The notes under the pieces were generated by a model. The model made no database searches, was not told where the DNA came from, and saw only the letters and a program-made list of their open reading frames with translations. The translations under genes and the position numbers were made by a program. This document shows positions 12,745-23,600 of a DNA stretch of 64,000 nt, in pieces. Source of the DNA: Petrosia ficiformis. Lineage: Eukaryota; Porifera; Demospongiae; Haplosclerida; Petrosiidae. The DNA is taken from contig OX345647.1 in the NCBI GenBank assembly GCA_947044365.1, positions 931,001 to 995,000 of the forward strand. Reading direction: 5' to 3'. The first letter of the stretch is position 1. Each line of letters starts with the position of its first letter.

Positions 12745-15700
12745 GGTACACGTGTGTGTGTGTGTCTGTGTGTGTCTGTGTGTATGTAGGTACTTACCAT
12801 TTGTTAATGGATAGTTTCACTATGGGCACTCTGGCAGTAAGAACTGGTATCACTCTATTATACCGTGCTAGTTATACAATAATAATCATAACTATTTATT
12901 GCTATACAGTCACATACATGTACATGTAGTCATGTACATGTACACATACATGTACATGTAGTCATATACATGTACACATACATGTACATGTAGTCATATA
13001 CATGTACACATACATGTACAATTTGTCAATCGTAACATACATGTATACAAACAGACTTACAATTTTTCTTAATGCTTTTGGCTATCTTCTCAATAATCTC
13101 TGATTTCTCACACTGCAAGTAAATACCATGCAGTAACTATGGTAACATCATTATACTAGTATATGCTTGCCTCATAAGTCTCATTCATCAGTAAACAGAG
13201 ATCTAGATCGCTACTGAAGATACCAAAGCCGTTTGCTGATGAACCAAACAACTCAAGTGTGGCTTCTATGATTGGTTGAAGGTAAGGTTTAGTGATAATG
13301 AATGCCATGAAGATGAAGAGCTTACTGGGATAGAGTGGTTTTACATCATGTAAGATCTCATCTCTCATTTCATAGCGTTGCTTTTCTTCTCTAGGTTGTA
13401 ACATCACATCGTCTGAAAGATTTCCCATGTAACTCAGTAAAGTTAATAATTCAGCCATCTATTTGTCCACCATTATCCATTAGTCCACCATTGTCCATTA
13501 ATCCATCCATTTATTTCTCCATTAATCCATCCATGTGTCCATTAGTCCATCCTTTTGTCCATTAGTATATTAGTCCATTAGTCCATTTGTCCATCCATTT
13601 GTCCATCCATTTGTCCAGTAGTCAATCATTAGTCCATCCATGTGTCCATTAGTCCATCCATTATACCATCTACTATGCCATCCATTCTGTCAATCCAATC
13701 AATCACTCCATCCATCAATACTTACTTGCATAAGTAAACATAATATGATCTACACATTCTAATGATTTCCGTAATGGTATCGGTGGTTCTCTTTGTAACT
13801 TGGGTACATTTTCATCTGGACAATCCTATTTACAAAGACTCTCATGTACATTACATTACTATGTATATTCACTGTACCACAATGTACATCAGGAATATTC
13901 ATGTACATGTACATACATGTACAATTGTACATGTATATATCAATCAGGAATATTCATATACATGTACATGTAAACTCACTGTGTACATGTAAATGTACAG
14001 TATATACATGTATATATATATATAGTATATAATGTACAGTGGTGTATACATGTATCTATCATGTATATGTACATGTACATGTAAACTCACTATGTACATG
14101 TAAATGTACAATGTATACATGTACTGTATATACATATATAGTGTATACTGTACAGTGGTTTATACATGTATCAATCATTTACATGTATATACATGTATGT
14201 AGTCTATACTTACCATGGCACTGTGCTTTGCTCTCTTACACAACAAACAAGCAATAGGATAGTTCTATATAAAAGAATAAGAATAATAATTACATGAACA
14301 TATACATGTATGTGTACATGTACATGTAGGAGGTAAGTTGGTACATGTACATGTACATGTGTGTAAATGTACATGTTTTATAGTTTATGTACATGTACTG
14401 TACATGTACATACATGTACATGTATGTAACCACTATCCAAAGTACCCTGTAGTATATACATGTACATGTACATGAAATACACATGTACATGTAGGAGGTG
14501 AGTCGGTACATGTACATGTGTGTAAAGTACCCTATAGTATATACATGTACATGTACATGTACATAATGACAACATACTTTAAATAATGCATCAAAATCCA
14601 TATCTTGTAACAGGCGAGAGCTAACATCATCTTTTAATCGAATATTATCCAGTGCTGTCATTAGCTGAGATATCTCTTGCTCCATCTTCTTATCCTTTTT
14701 ACTTTTCTTAGATTCAACCTCTTTCAAAATCTCTTCAGTAACATTTCTAACACCATTCCTCAGCTCTTCCATTTTCACAGATTCCTCAACCTCGTCTGTC
14801 TTCACCAAAATATCCTCTGTAGTCTTGTCATCTCCTTCTTCATCCATTTCTTCGTCCTGTTGCAGTCCTTCGAGTAACTGGTCTGCCATCATGGCAACCG
14901 TTCCCTCAGATATTTCACGAATCAGTATATCCAGTTTTTGTTTAACTTGTAATATGTGAAGTAACGTACACTTCAGAGAGGTCAGTAAAAACTCAAACAC
15001 TATAATTATATAATTATAATAAAATGTATGTTTTGGGTATGTAGAATAAAATCAATGACTTCTATTCTTTATAACCAAATAATAGAATAATATAGAGTGA
15101 AAGTAAGCTCATTATAAATTCATGAAATATTGCTATGGAAATGTAATTAAAGCTATAGTGATTGAACCCCATAGTAGTAAACATGGATGTAGTCTTGTGC
15201 TATTCAAGGTTTAAAGGAGCCATGATTTACACACTATTGACATACATGTACATACATGTACATACCTTTGTCACTTCCAGCAGCTCGTGCTATGTTACTC
15301 TTTGTAATTATAGGGTCTGGAAAAAAAGTATAATAATAAAATATTCTTGGAACCAGTAAAGGTTGCTAGTACTCCAAAATGGAGCTATTAGATACTGTAA
15401 AATATGGTCCACATTTTATACATGCACATGTACCTTCAACAGCTAATCGACGAGTACCCCATGGAAGTTTGTGCCTCTTTAAAGGTTTTAGCTGTCGTAT
15501 GGTTACAGCATGTTCAGCCATTTTAAAAGTACAGACATAGTACCTAACAAAGAAACACAAATATACAGTAATGATATTCATAGATACAAATATACAGTCA
15601 TAGATATTGATTATACCCACTCTAATAATCCATATAGTAACTCCCCAAGTGATCGTGTGTTATTAGATTTCCATTGCCTAGCAACTACAGACAGCTGGTT

Positions 15701-17205
15701 AAATACAAACTCTTCTTCTTCATCACTTTCAGATAAATCGACCATCTATAATTTTATTGGTCAGAGAGAGACAGAGAAACAGAGAGAGACAGACAAAGAC
15801 AGAAGGATATACAGTAGACAAAGATGCAGACAAAGATGGAGATAGACAGAGACAGACAGATGACAGAAGGTGCAGAACAAAAGACAGACAGAGAAGAGAG
15901 AGAGAGAGATACATGTACAGTAGCTTCATTTAATGTATATTTTTATTATCTTAATTTCAATATTTGAATGCCACACCTCGTGTAGTACTGGTAGAACTGG
16001 TGGATTGATTTGTTGAAGATAATGAATAACTATTAATACATACACAACGGAAGGGTAGTGTCCAAATAAATGATTATCAACCCGAAATACCTAGCAATGA
16101 AAATATCACATTATCACATTATCAGTATAATATAATATATTTCATCGTCATACCTTAGCCCAGTATTTCATGGCAATACAGAGCTTCTCTACACGAGGAT
16201 CCATTTTCCGATACAAAGCAAGTAGAAAGGCAAGTTGAACAGGCTGTAAGATTATAAAGGAATGTATACAGTTATATACATGTACATGTACTAATACAGC
16301 AATATTTACATGTACATATTTATAATAACATATATGCACCTGTACGTACATGTGTATATACGTAATGTACATGTATTGCACAATATATGCATGTACATAC
16401 TGTAGAGTATATAAATACATGTACATATGCACAGTACATGTACATGTACATGTGCATGTACAATACATGGGCATACAGTAGAGTATATTGTACATACATA
16501 TACATGTACATGTACATGGGCATACAATAGAGTATAATGCACATACATGTACATATGCACAGTACATGCACGTACATGTACATGTACATGTACGAGTATA
16601 ATAAATAGGATGGCTGAACATTAGGAAATTAGTAAACACGTTCTGGTATACACACATTGTAAGTATAAACTCACAGCATATGATCCTACTCTTATTTCAC
16701 ATTGTAGATTACTGAAAGAGGGTGTGGTTTGGAGAGTACATGTTATATTATAATACATACATGTATGTATATTACATGTACATGTAATTGAGTATTACAT
16801 GTACATTGAAATTTGACATACACAAGAAAGAATATACCTTGATATGTGATAAAACAAAATTCTTGGAATTTTCAATGGAGAATAGAAATCGGCATAAACT
16901 TTATAGTAAAGGTTTGCTAGAATGAAAATAAAATAATTATAGATTTTTAATGAATGAACACAACCCTGCAACAAGTATATAGAAAAAAAAACATGAGAAA
17001 AAAAAACATGAGGCTCCATGTGTACAAATTATGATTCAATAGTATGTACATGTATATACACTGTATATACATGTATATATAATACATGTATATATAATAC
17101 ATGTATATATAATGTTTACCATTTTCCTGAAGAATTCTGAGTACAGTAAGAAGAATTTTAGGAATCTCCTTCTGAAATTAATAGGAGACAGATTGACAGA
17201 TACAA

Positions 17206-17236
<31 letters not shown>

Positions 17237-18944
17237 AACAGAGAGATAGAGAGAGAAATACTATTAATAATTTTGAATGGATTAGAATACAAATAACATA
17301 ATTATCACATGAACTGTACCTGATTGGTTTCAGTGTCTTCAATATTAATATTGATATTAACATTACTAGACAATAACGCCAAACCCATAGCTGATGAACC
17401 AAACAGTTCAAGATTAATATCTGGTAAAACACACTTTACAAGTTTCCCTAGTTCTTCTACTATCATCCATCTAATCCTGTCTTGTCCTTTCACACATGCT
17501 GAGTGATTTTGGAATGAGTCTTCTACGAGCTGTGTTGTAGCTTTCAGCTGTTGTATTGTGGGTGGAGTCAAGTTTGATAATATTCTATTTGTGAATTTCT
17601 CCTATGAAGAGAACATGGATGGATGGATGGATGGATTGAAGGATGAATAGATGGATGGATGGATTGAGGGATGAAGAATGGATGGATGAATGGATGGATG
17701 AATAGATGGATGAATGGATGGATGGGTGGATGGATGGATTGAAGGATGAATAGATGGATGGATGGATTGAGGGATGAAGAATGGATGGATGAATGGATGG
17801 ATGAATAGATGGATGAATGGATGGATGGGTGGATGGATGGATGGGTGGGTGGATGGATGGAGGGATCAATGGAGAGCTTGATGAATAGATAAACAGATGG
17901 ATGGATTGAATGAATGAATGGAGAGCTTGATGGATAGATAAACGGATGGATGGAGGGACGAATAGAAAGACGAATAGGATGGATGTGGATTGATGAGTTT
18001 ACTGGCAAGTGGTGACTTTACATGTACCTCAAGTCTTGCTAAATGTCCTTCTGATTTGTTGTGATACTTCAAAGACTTCACGTCTTTTAACAAGCTATTA
18101 CACAATTGACAATGATACTGGCAGTCCTGCTGACCAACTGGTAACTAAAACAAGATATACATTTATTAGCACAAGACTATACATATACACATACATGTAC
18201 TTACAGTGTGTCTATGATACTAACTACAATGTACCATGTACATGTAAAATAATTCATGTACATACATAATGTAGAAATATATGTACATGTACTTAGTTGT
18301 GTACATACATGTACACTTAGTCATGTACATGTACACGTACTTATATATATATGTACATGTACATGTACTTAACATATAAAGAATGAACATCTACTAAATT
18401 AAAAATACGTACATATAGAAAAACATACATATACAAGTACATACATGTACATGTGTTTAGTACATAAGAGATAATGAAAATAATAACAAAGAGATGTACA
18501 TAAATGTTCATAATGAGTATAATGCCATCAAAATATATAGTAAATAAATTAGACATAGCACATGCTTAGATACATGTATATACAAACACACATACATATA
18601 GATCATGTACACACATACGCATATACTTTGTAACAACTACACATAAGTATAGACGCACATACCTTGGATTGGTCTTGTATTTTCCTTGTCGTATTCAAGT
18701 TTAAAGCAAGTTGTGATGACACATTCTTACCAACATCTGATGATATAATACTAGTTTTTGAAGGAACGTCTTTATGATCCTTAGTCAGGGAACTGGTTTT
18801 ACCAGTTTGAACTGACTCTATCTCACTACGAGTGCTTTCAATGGCATCGGGTTTCTGGTTCCGACTGATATGAAAATTGGCAGATGCTTCATCAGTTTTA
18901 CTGTTTTTGAATGAATCACCATCAGATGAGTGAACACAAGCCAT
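7543..18944 (-). CDS. TUT4/7-like: Terminal uridylyltransferase, TUT4/TUT7 type
   Basis: Cytoplasmic enzyme family that adds U to the 3' ends of mRNA and pre-miRNA. Twenty-eight exons join in phase to about 1,415 aa: 18663-18944 (ATG), 18028-18144, 17320-17601, 17120-17171, 16838-16916, 16675-16711, 16154-16243, 15977-16090, 15621-15745, 15434-15543, 15266-15316, 14578-14999, 14214-14264, 13730-13825, 13171-13458, 13061-13112, 12798-12852, 12557-12683, 11806-11919, 11393-11479, 10695-10762, 10456-10565, 10353-10400, 10294-10319, 9765-9870, 9057-9200, 8879-9001, 7543-8534. Order: a C2H2 finger (CQLC..H..H), a first NTase module with degenerate catalytic site ([16 protein letters not shown]), a CCHC knuckle ([14 protein letters not shown]), the active NTase ([17 protein letters not shown], third Asp in CDISMEN), a second CCHC knuckle ([14 protein letters not shown]) and a Pro-rich tail. 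Length and order fit human TUT4/TUT7. The exon 9057-9200 donor and the joins around 13171-13825 are less certain. Confidence 0.93.
9447..9690. mobile_element. MITE-like element, family 2, copy 1
   Basis: About 245 bp in a TUT4/7 intron, beginning near TGTTCACATTCATGATAACC and ending near TCATGGTGAACTTGAACG, which are inverted relatives of each other. The body (TATAGTTTAATGTCATAAGG, then AATGAAGCAATGGATTGAAA) recurs at 12110, 26072 and 41066. Confidence 0.7.
10028..10303. repeat. Minisatellite, about 60-bp units
   Basis: Tandem units of TAGTCACATACCCATACCAGG plus GAGGTAAAGGTA with small indels, in a TUT4/7 intron. The last unit runs to the edge of the 26-nt exon 10294-10319 and supplies its GTATGT donor. 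Confidence 0.85.
10862..11368. repeat. Tandem repeat rich in TGTACA palindromes
   Basis: Units of roughly 120-130 bp carrying CAGTTCTAGCAAATGTACAG and TGAATTGATTACATATGATG, joined by ACATGTACATGT palindromic runs. Lies in a TUT4/7 intron; the long open frame through it is an artefact. Confidence 0.85.
12110..12505. mobile_element. MITE-like family 2 copy 2, interrupted by family 1
   Basis: The left part (CTGTTCATATTCACGATGAC, then GTTTAATGTCATAAAG and ACACAAAAAAGAAC) and the right end (GAGGTCACAGTGAGCATGAA) match family 2, but they are separated by a complete family 1 element at about 12259-12430. A nested insertion is the simplest reading. Confidence 0.65.
12259..12430 (+). mobile_element. 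MITE-like element, family 1, copy 1
   Basis: About 170 bp, starting GATGTGGAAATGTTGAGC and ending GCTGTTTCACACCACTG, so the ends are imperfect inverted repeats. The internal text CATTTTGACCTATTTTCACT and CATTCACTAGATTTATC is shared with 29021-29180 and, inverted, with 39381-39549. Confidence 0.75.
13462..13722. repeat. CCATTAGT/CCATC minisatellite
   Basis: Degenerate repeats of TCCATTAGTCCATC and TTTGTCCATCCA fill the TUT4/7 intron between exons 13171-13458 and 13730-13825. Confidence 0.85.
17608..17985. repeat. GGAT/GAAT tandem repeat
   Basis: GGAT tetranucleotides with TGAA and GGGT interruptions, partly organised in a longer unit of about 110 bp (17635-17745 resembles 17745-17855). Lies in a TUT4/7 intron. 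The Ser-Ile-His-Pro open frames on the minus strand are repeat artefacts. Confidence 0.9.
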
Positions 18945-19260
18945 GGATGATAAAATATATATATATATATTATATAAGATCCTAATTGTCAAACAGAAAT
19001 TGGCGTATGGGGAAGATCAGATGAAGTCACTGGAAAATCTGACATGTATACATCATAACTAATAAATACTGTAGTTTATTCCAACTTGTTGATCGTCCTA
19101 ACATTCATCACAACAGTTTAACACACACATACACACCTCTTGAAAATGCCACATGTGCACAGCTACTGTGTCTACCACACCTATCATTATTTAATCTTGA
19201 AAAGCAGCCCCCTCAAGGGGCCTGATGCCCTGATCTCAAAGAACAAGACAATAATTAGTT
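18945..19260. promoter_or_regulatory. Divergent promoter region, TUT4/7 and ROCO gene
   Basis: 316 bases between two divergent start codons (18944 minus, 19261 plus). It must hold both promoters and 5' UTRs unless an upstream non-coding exon exists. It has no CCACGTGG motif, unlike the two shorter bidirectional promoters in the window. Confidence 0.5.
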
Positions 19261-22200
19261 ATGGAGCAGGCATTGACGCAGAAGGATAGAGAGGCAGTTC
19301 TGAGACTTTTAAAAGAAAGAACAGGGAGTCTGGAGTGTGAGGATGCATTACATCGCGTCTGTGCGTATGGTTGGTTGGATGTCGCCGAAGCTCTCATCAA
19401 TACGTACGATCTGGATCCAAACACAGGAGATTTCTGGGGATCTAAACTCAAACCAATACATGCAGCTGCCAGAGCTGGCCAGACAGATGCAGTTGAGTTT
19501 TTGGTGACCAAAGGAGCCTGGGCAGAATCAGAAGACACTCACGGAAATACTGCTTTACACTACGCGTATCAAGAAGGTCATTGGGAGACGGCATGGTATT
19601 TGGTGACGAAACTACACTGCAATATAACAAAGAAGAATGTGGCTGGTGATATTCCTTTACTTATAGGATTAGAACGTGCAGTGTCACTCGATAACAGGGG
19701 TGCATTTAGTCAATTACTACAACTTTACGAATCTTCTGAGCATTCGATTACTATATCGTATATAGTCCTTCAACACATGAAAAAGAAAGACTGGAGCGAA
19801 GAACTGGTCAAACTTGTGAAGCTTGATAAATTAAAGAGTACATCGGGTAATCACAATCCTGTTGTTATTACAACTTCTAGTAATGGGGATACCGAGCTAT
19901 TTGAGTTTCTTGTGGACCATACCGATGTTGATGTTGACGCTATGGATGTTAATGGTAACAATGCATTGATGCTGGCACTGCAGTATGAACACTGGACGAC
20001 AGCAAAATCTATTATCCAGTGTGCTTCGAATTTGACGAATGTGACTAATCACAAAGGAGAAGGTCCTGTTCGATTTGCAGCTCGTGGAGGAAATATTGAA
20101 CTGTTGAAGCTTTTGGTTCAACGAGGTTGTAATCCTGATGAACCCGATAGAGATGGTAATACCCCTCTCTTGTCTGCTCTTAGACAAAATCACAGAGAAG
20201 TGGTCGAGTATTTAGTTAAAGAGCTAAAGTGTGATCTAGGCCATAAAAACAACAGTGGAAACACACCATTCTCCTCCGAGCTTATCAGTGCTTTGTATAG
20301 GAAAGCCACAGAGCATGCTTTATGGCTACTTGCTCTAAATTTGTCTGCTAATGAATCTGGAAAGGCATCGTTGCTGATACCCGAAAATGCCCTCGAAGTG
20401 GCTTGCAAGAATATGCTTATTCCTGTAGTGAAGGTGTTGATTCAAAAATACCACTGTGACCCACTAAGATCAAGTATCGCAACTGGTCTCTCGGTATTTC
20501 ATGGTGTCTTCCAAAGACAGGACTTAGAAATAGCAAAGATTCTTTTAGCTCACAAGACATGCAATCCTAAATTGATTCACAACGATATGTCCGATAACGT
20601 AGTTCTTCACTCACTCCTTGAGACAGCTCAGCATCCTCATGTATGTCACGCTCGTAGTCCTGTTAAGATATTTGTTCTTGGAAACCCTTTATCCGGAAAA
20701 AGTTCTTTAGTTCAAGCGTTTGTGGAAGGTGCAAACCATGAACCATTGTTGGGTTCACTACGAAAAGTTTCAAAACCGAAGACTAGTACAGGCGGTATTT
20801 TCCCCATCAAACTTCAGCACAAAGACATAGGTAGCGTAATCTTTTACGATTGTGCAAGCCATTCCCAATACATTCCAAGTCAAGTTGCAGTAATGGAAAA
20901 TCTTGTTAGCCATTTTCCAGCGATATTCTTGGTCGTAGTTGATGTTAACCAGAGCAAAGAAGAAATTGCTAAAGAGCTTAGCTACTGGGCTCATTTTGTG
21001 AATAGCATAACAAATAATTCTCCTGGCCAGTCTCATCTGATAATTGCCGGCAGTCATTCCGATAGGTCTTCCATGAATCCATGGGGTTTTCAGAACTGCT
21101 GTGTCTCTTGGATTATCGATGACATTAATAGTGTGGTGTTTGGTGGAGGCACTATGTTGGATTGTCGAAAGCTTCTTTCTCGTGGCATTGCTACACTGGG
21201 TTCCCTTCTTTCTCAGAGTTGTGCTGCTATAAGAGTGAATAACCCTGCAGAGCTTCAGTTTGAGCACCTAAGTTTGTATGCATACAGTCTAGACTACTTG
21301 CCTATGAGCTTTACACTGTTGGAGCTATCGTCTTCAATCGCTGCTGCTGAAGATCCCCTGTTACCACAAAGTGAAGAACAACTACTTCACAGTCTTAAAT
21401 TACTGCATGACAAAGGATTAATAGTTTTCTTGGAAGATACAACTGATCTAAACAACAGCTATATTGCATCCGATCCAGCAATACTACTTCACAATGCCCT
21501 TGGTGTTCTGTTTGCTCCAGAAGGATTTAAGCAGCATCATCCTTTAAATACATCTATCGGTTTAATTCCAGCCTACCACTTAGAGCAGCTGTTTCGTGAT
21601 ATACCGATGATACTTGCATTTTTGAAGCAGTTTTCACTTTGTTTGGAGTCTTCCGATAAACAAAATATTTTCATTCCTGGTTTAGTTAGTTTGGAAGAAC
21701 CTGAAATCTATACCGCTGGTTTAGAAACTCCAAATGATGGTTATCGATTTGGGTGGGTTTCTAGTTTTACCGACGAGTATCCGCAGCTCCAGTTTATAAT
21801 CTGTTTCCTTCACATTCTTCAGATGGAAGTAATAAAGAAATTTATTAATAGCGAAGAACGTGATACCGATACAATACAAAATCCTGTTTACCATATATGG
21901 AAGAATGGTATTCATTGGATAGACAAAAACGAAGTAGAGGGCGTTCTGGAATTACAGGAACAAAATCGAAAGCTCCTTCTTCTACTTGCCTGCCCTCAGG
22001 GTAAAGAAATGAAGTTAGTACGATTACGTAGTGAAATTCTTGATCTCATTAGCACTCTTCAGTCCAGATTTTGCAAGCTTGTCTTGCATCACCTAACCGA
22101 CAGCATTATCGCACCTCAGAACTTGCTTGAATATCCAATCCAAGACGTTCTTAAGCTTTACAAATGTTCCGTTCATGACATTTGTAACGGTATACTTGTA

Positions 22201-22800
22201 GGAAAAGAGGGACTGGAATTTAAACAGGAAAACTCACTTGGAGCCTCCGCTACAATATTTGTAGATTTACATGATTCACTGATCTTTGACTCATACATGA
22301 CCATTCCACCGAATACATCTATCCAGCTTTTAAAACTTGTAGCTTCCGATGATACTACATTACCAAGTCAGGTGATGGAAGAAGTGGCCAGTTCTATCGG
22401 AAAATCGACTTCACCAAATATTATAGGTGAGGAGATTCTTGGTCTAAATCCAGATGTCATAGCGCAAATATCTGAAGATCCTCAAAGGTCTCCAACAGAA
22501 ATATCGTTAGACCTTTTTAACGTATGGAGTTCATCTTCTGCTGTTGATCCTCAGCAACTCAAAGATGTCCTTGATCAGTTCAGTATTTTTGGACACAGAA
22601 AATATCCACTGGTGAGTTTAATATTCCTTTAGTGTGATTGTCTTCAAATCATGTTTTATCAATACTAATATTTAACAATTTTCTTATTCTTTTTTTTGCA
22701 GTTAACACTAATGACTGACAATAAGTTTGTATCCGATAATGAGAAAGCTAACGAAGCTAGCAGTGCAGTGGAATTTCCTCTGACGAAAGAGCAACAATGA
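19261..22800 (+). CDS. Ankyrin-Roc-COR-Death domain protein (ROCO family)
   Basis: Exons 19261-22611 and 22702-22800 give 1,149 aa; all but the last 32 residues are in one exon. Residues 1 to about 450 hold ankyrin repeats (for example HGNTALHYAYQEGHW near 95 and GNTPLLSALRQNHREVVEYL near 297). A GTPase-like Roc domain follows, with P-loop GNPLSGKSS at about 474 and a G4-like AGSHSD near 596; the G3 motif is degenerate (DCAS where DxxG is usual). Residues about 660-860 resemble a COR domain. The C-terminus from about 1020 (LGLNPDVIAQI, then LFNVW) has a Death-domain pattern. DAPK1 has a similar order but starts with a kinase, absent here. A role in signalling or cell death is family inference. 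An AATAAA begins four bases after the stop codon, suggesting a very short 3' UTR. Confidence 0.85.
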
Positions 22801-23525
22801 ATTAATAAAATAATATATATTTTGAAATGTCATAAAATTATCTGTGTGAAATGTTTTCAAATGGTTTGTATCAAATATTGTATTTTAATTTCTACTAATA
22901 TATATATATATATATATACACCTGTACATGTATATAAATCAGTTTTTTTTATGTTCTATATATTATTGATGTTTTATTTGAATTGTGAAAGTGAATATGC
23001 TAGAATCATGCAACTCCATGACAGAATTGGCTTACAACCCATAATATAACCACAGTTTAATAACTGATGGTTTTAGATTATATTCAGCCATGTGATACCA
23101 AATGTAATATATCCTTTGATGCTCAGTCATCCCACACTCTTATAGAAATAAGTTCAGCTGTTTCCATGACTACCACTATGGCACTACATAATTTCATGCT
23201 ATATTTTATTATCAGGTTGAGTAAATTCAGTTGATAATAAATGGAATGGTATGATACAGGTATACATCAATAGTGAAATACATAATTAATTTTAATTTGG
23301 TAATATCTTTCTAAATACCTCTACTTGAGCTCATAGTTACATTTAATTATTATTCAATTGATTATATACCATTTTGAACTGGTTGTAATTCAAAGTAGCC
23401 CAAATACAAACTTATTAACATTAACTTTAGTTCAAGCTCTCCAATAATACACGTGGCCCCTTTTTGACTATACATGTACTTTAAAAACTAAAATCCATTT
23501 AAGTAAACCTGCATAATACACTTCT

Positions 23526-23585
<60 letters not shown>

Positions 23586-23600
23586 TTTTTAGTTTATCAG
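22801..23600. other. Convergent spacer with (AAT)n
   Basis: AT-rich spacer between the ROCO gene and EFCAB7. It holds a TATATA run near 22899 and an (AAT)n microsatellite at 23527-23584 that ends just before the EFCAB7 stop codon. No exon seen. Confidence 0.7.

Noticed and set aside
17568..18008. Ser-Ile-His-Pro repeat open frames
   Set aside because: They arise from the GGAT tetranucleotide array in a TUT4/7 intron.
20770..21267. 165-aa open frame on the minus strand within the ROCO exon
   Set aside because: A shadow of the plus-strand coding exon, with no splice support or similarity.
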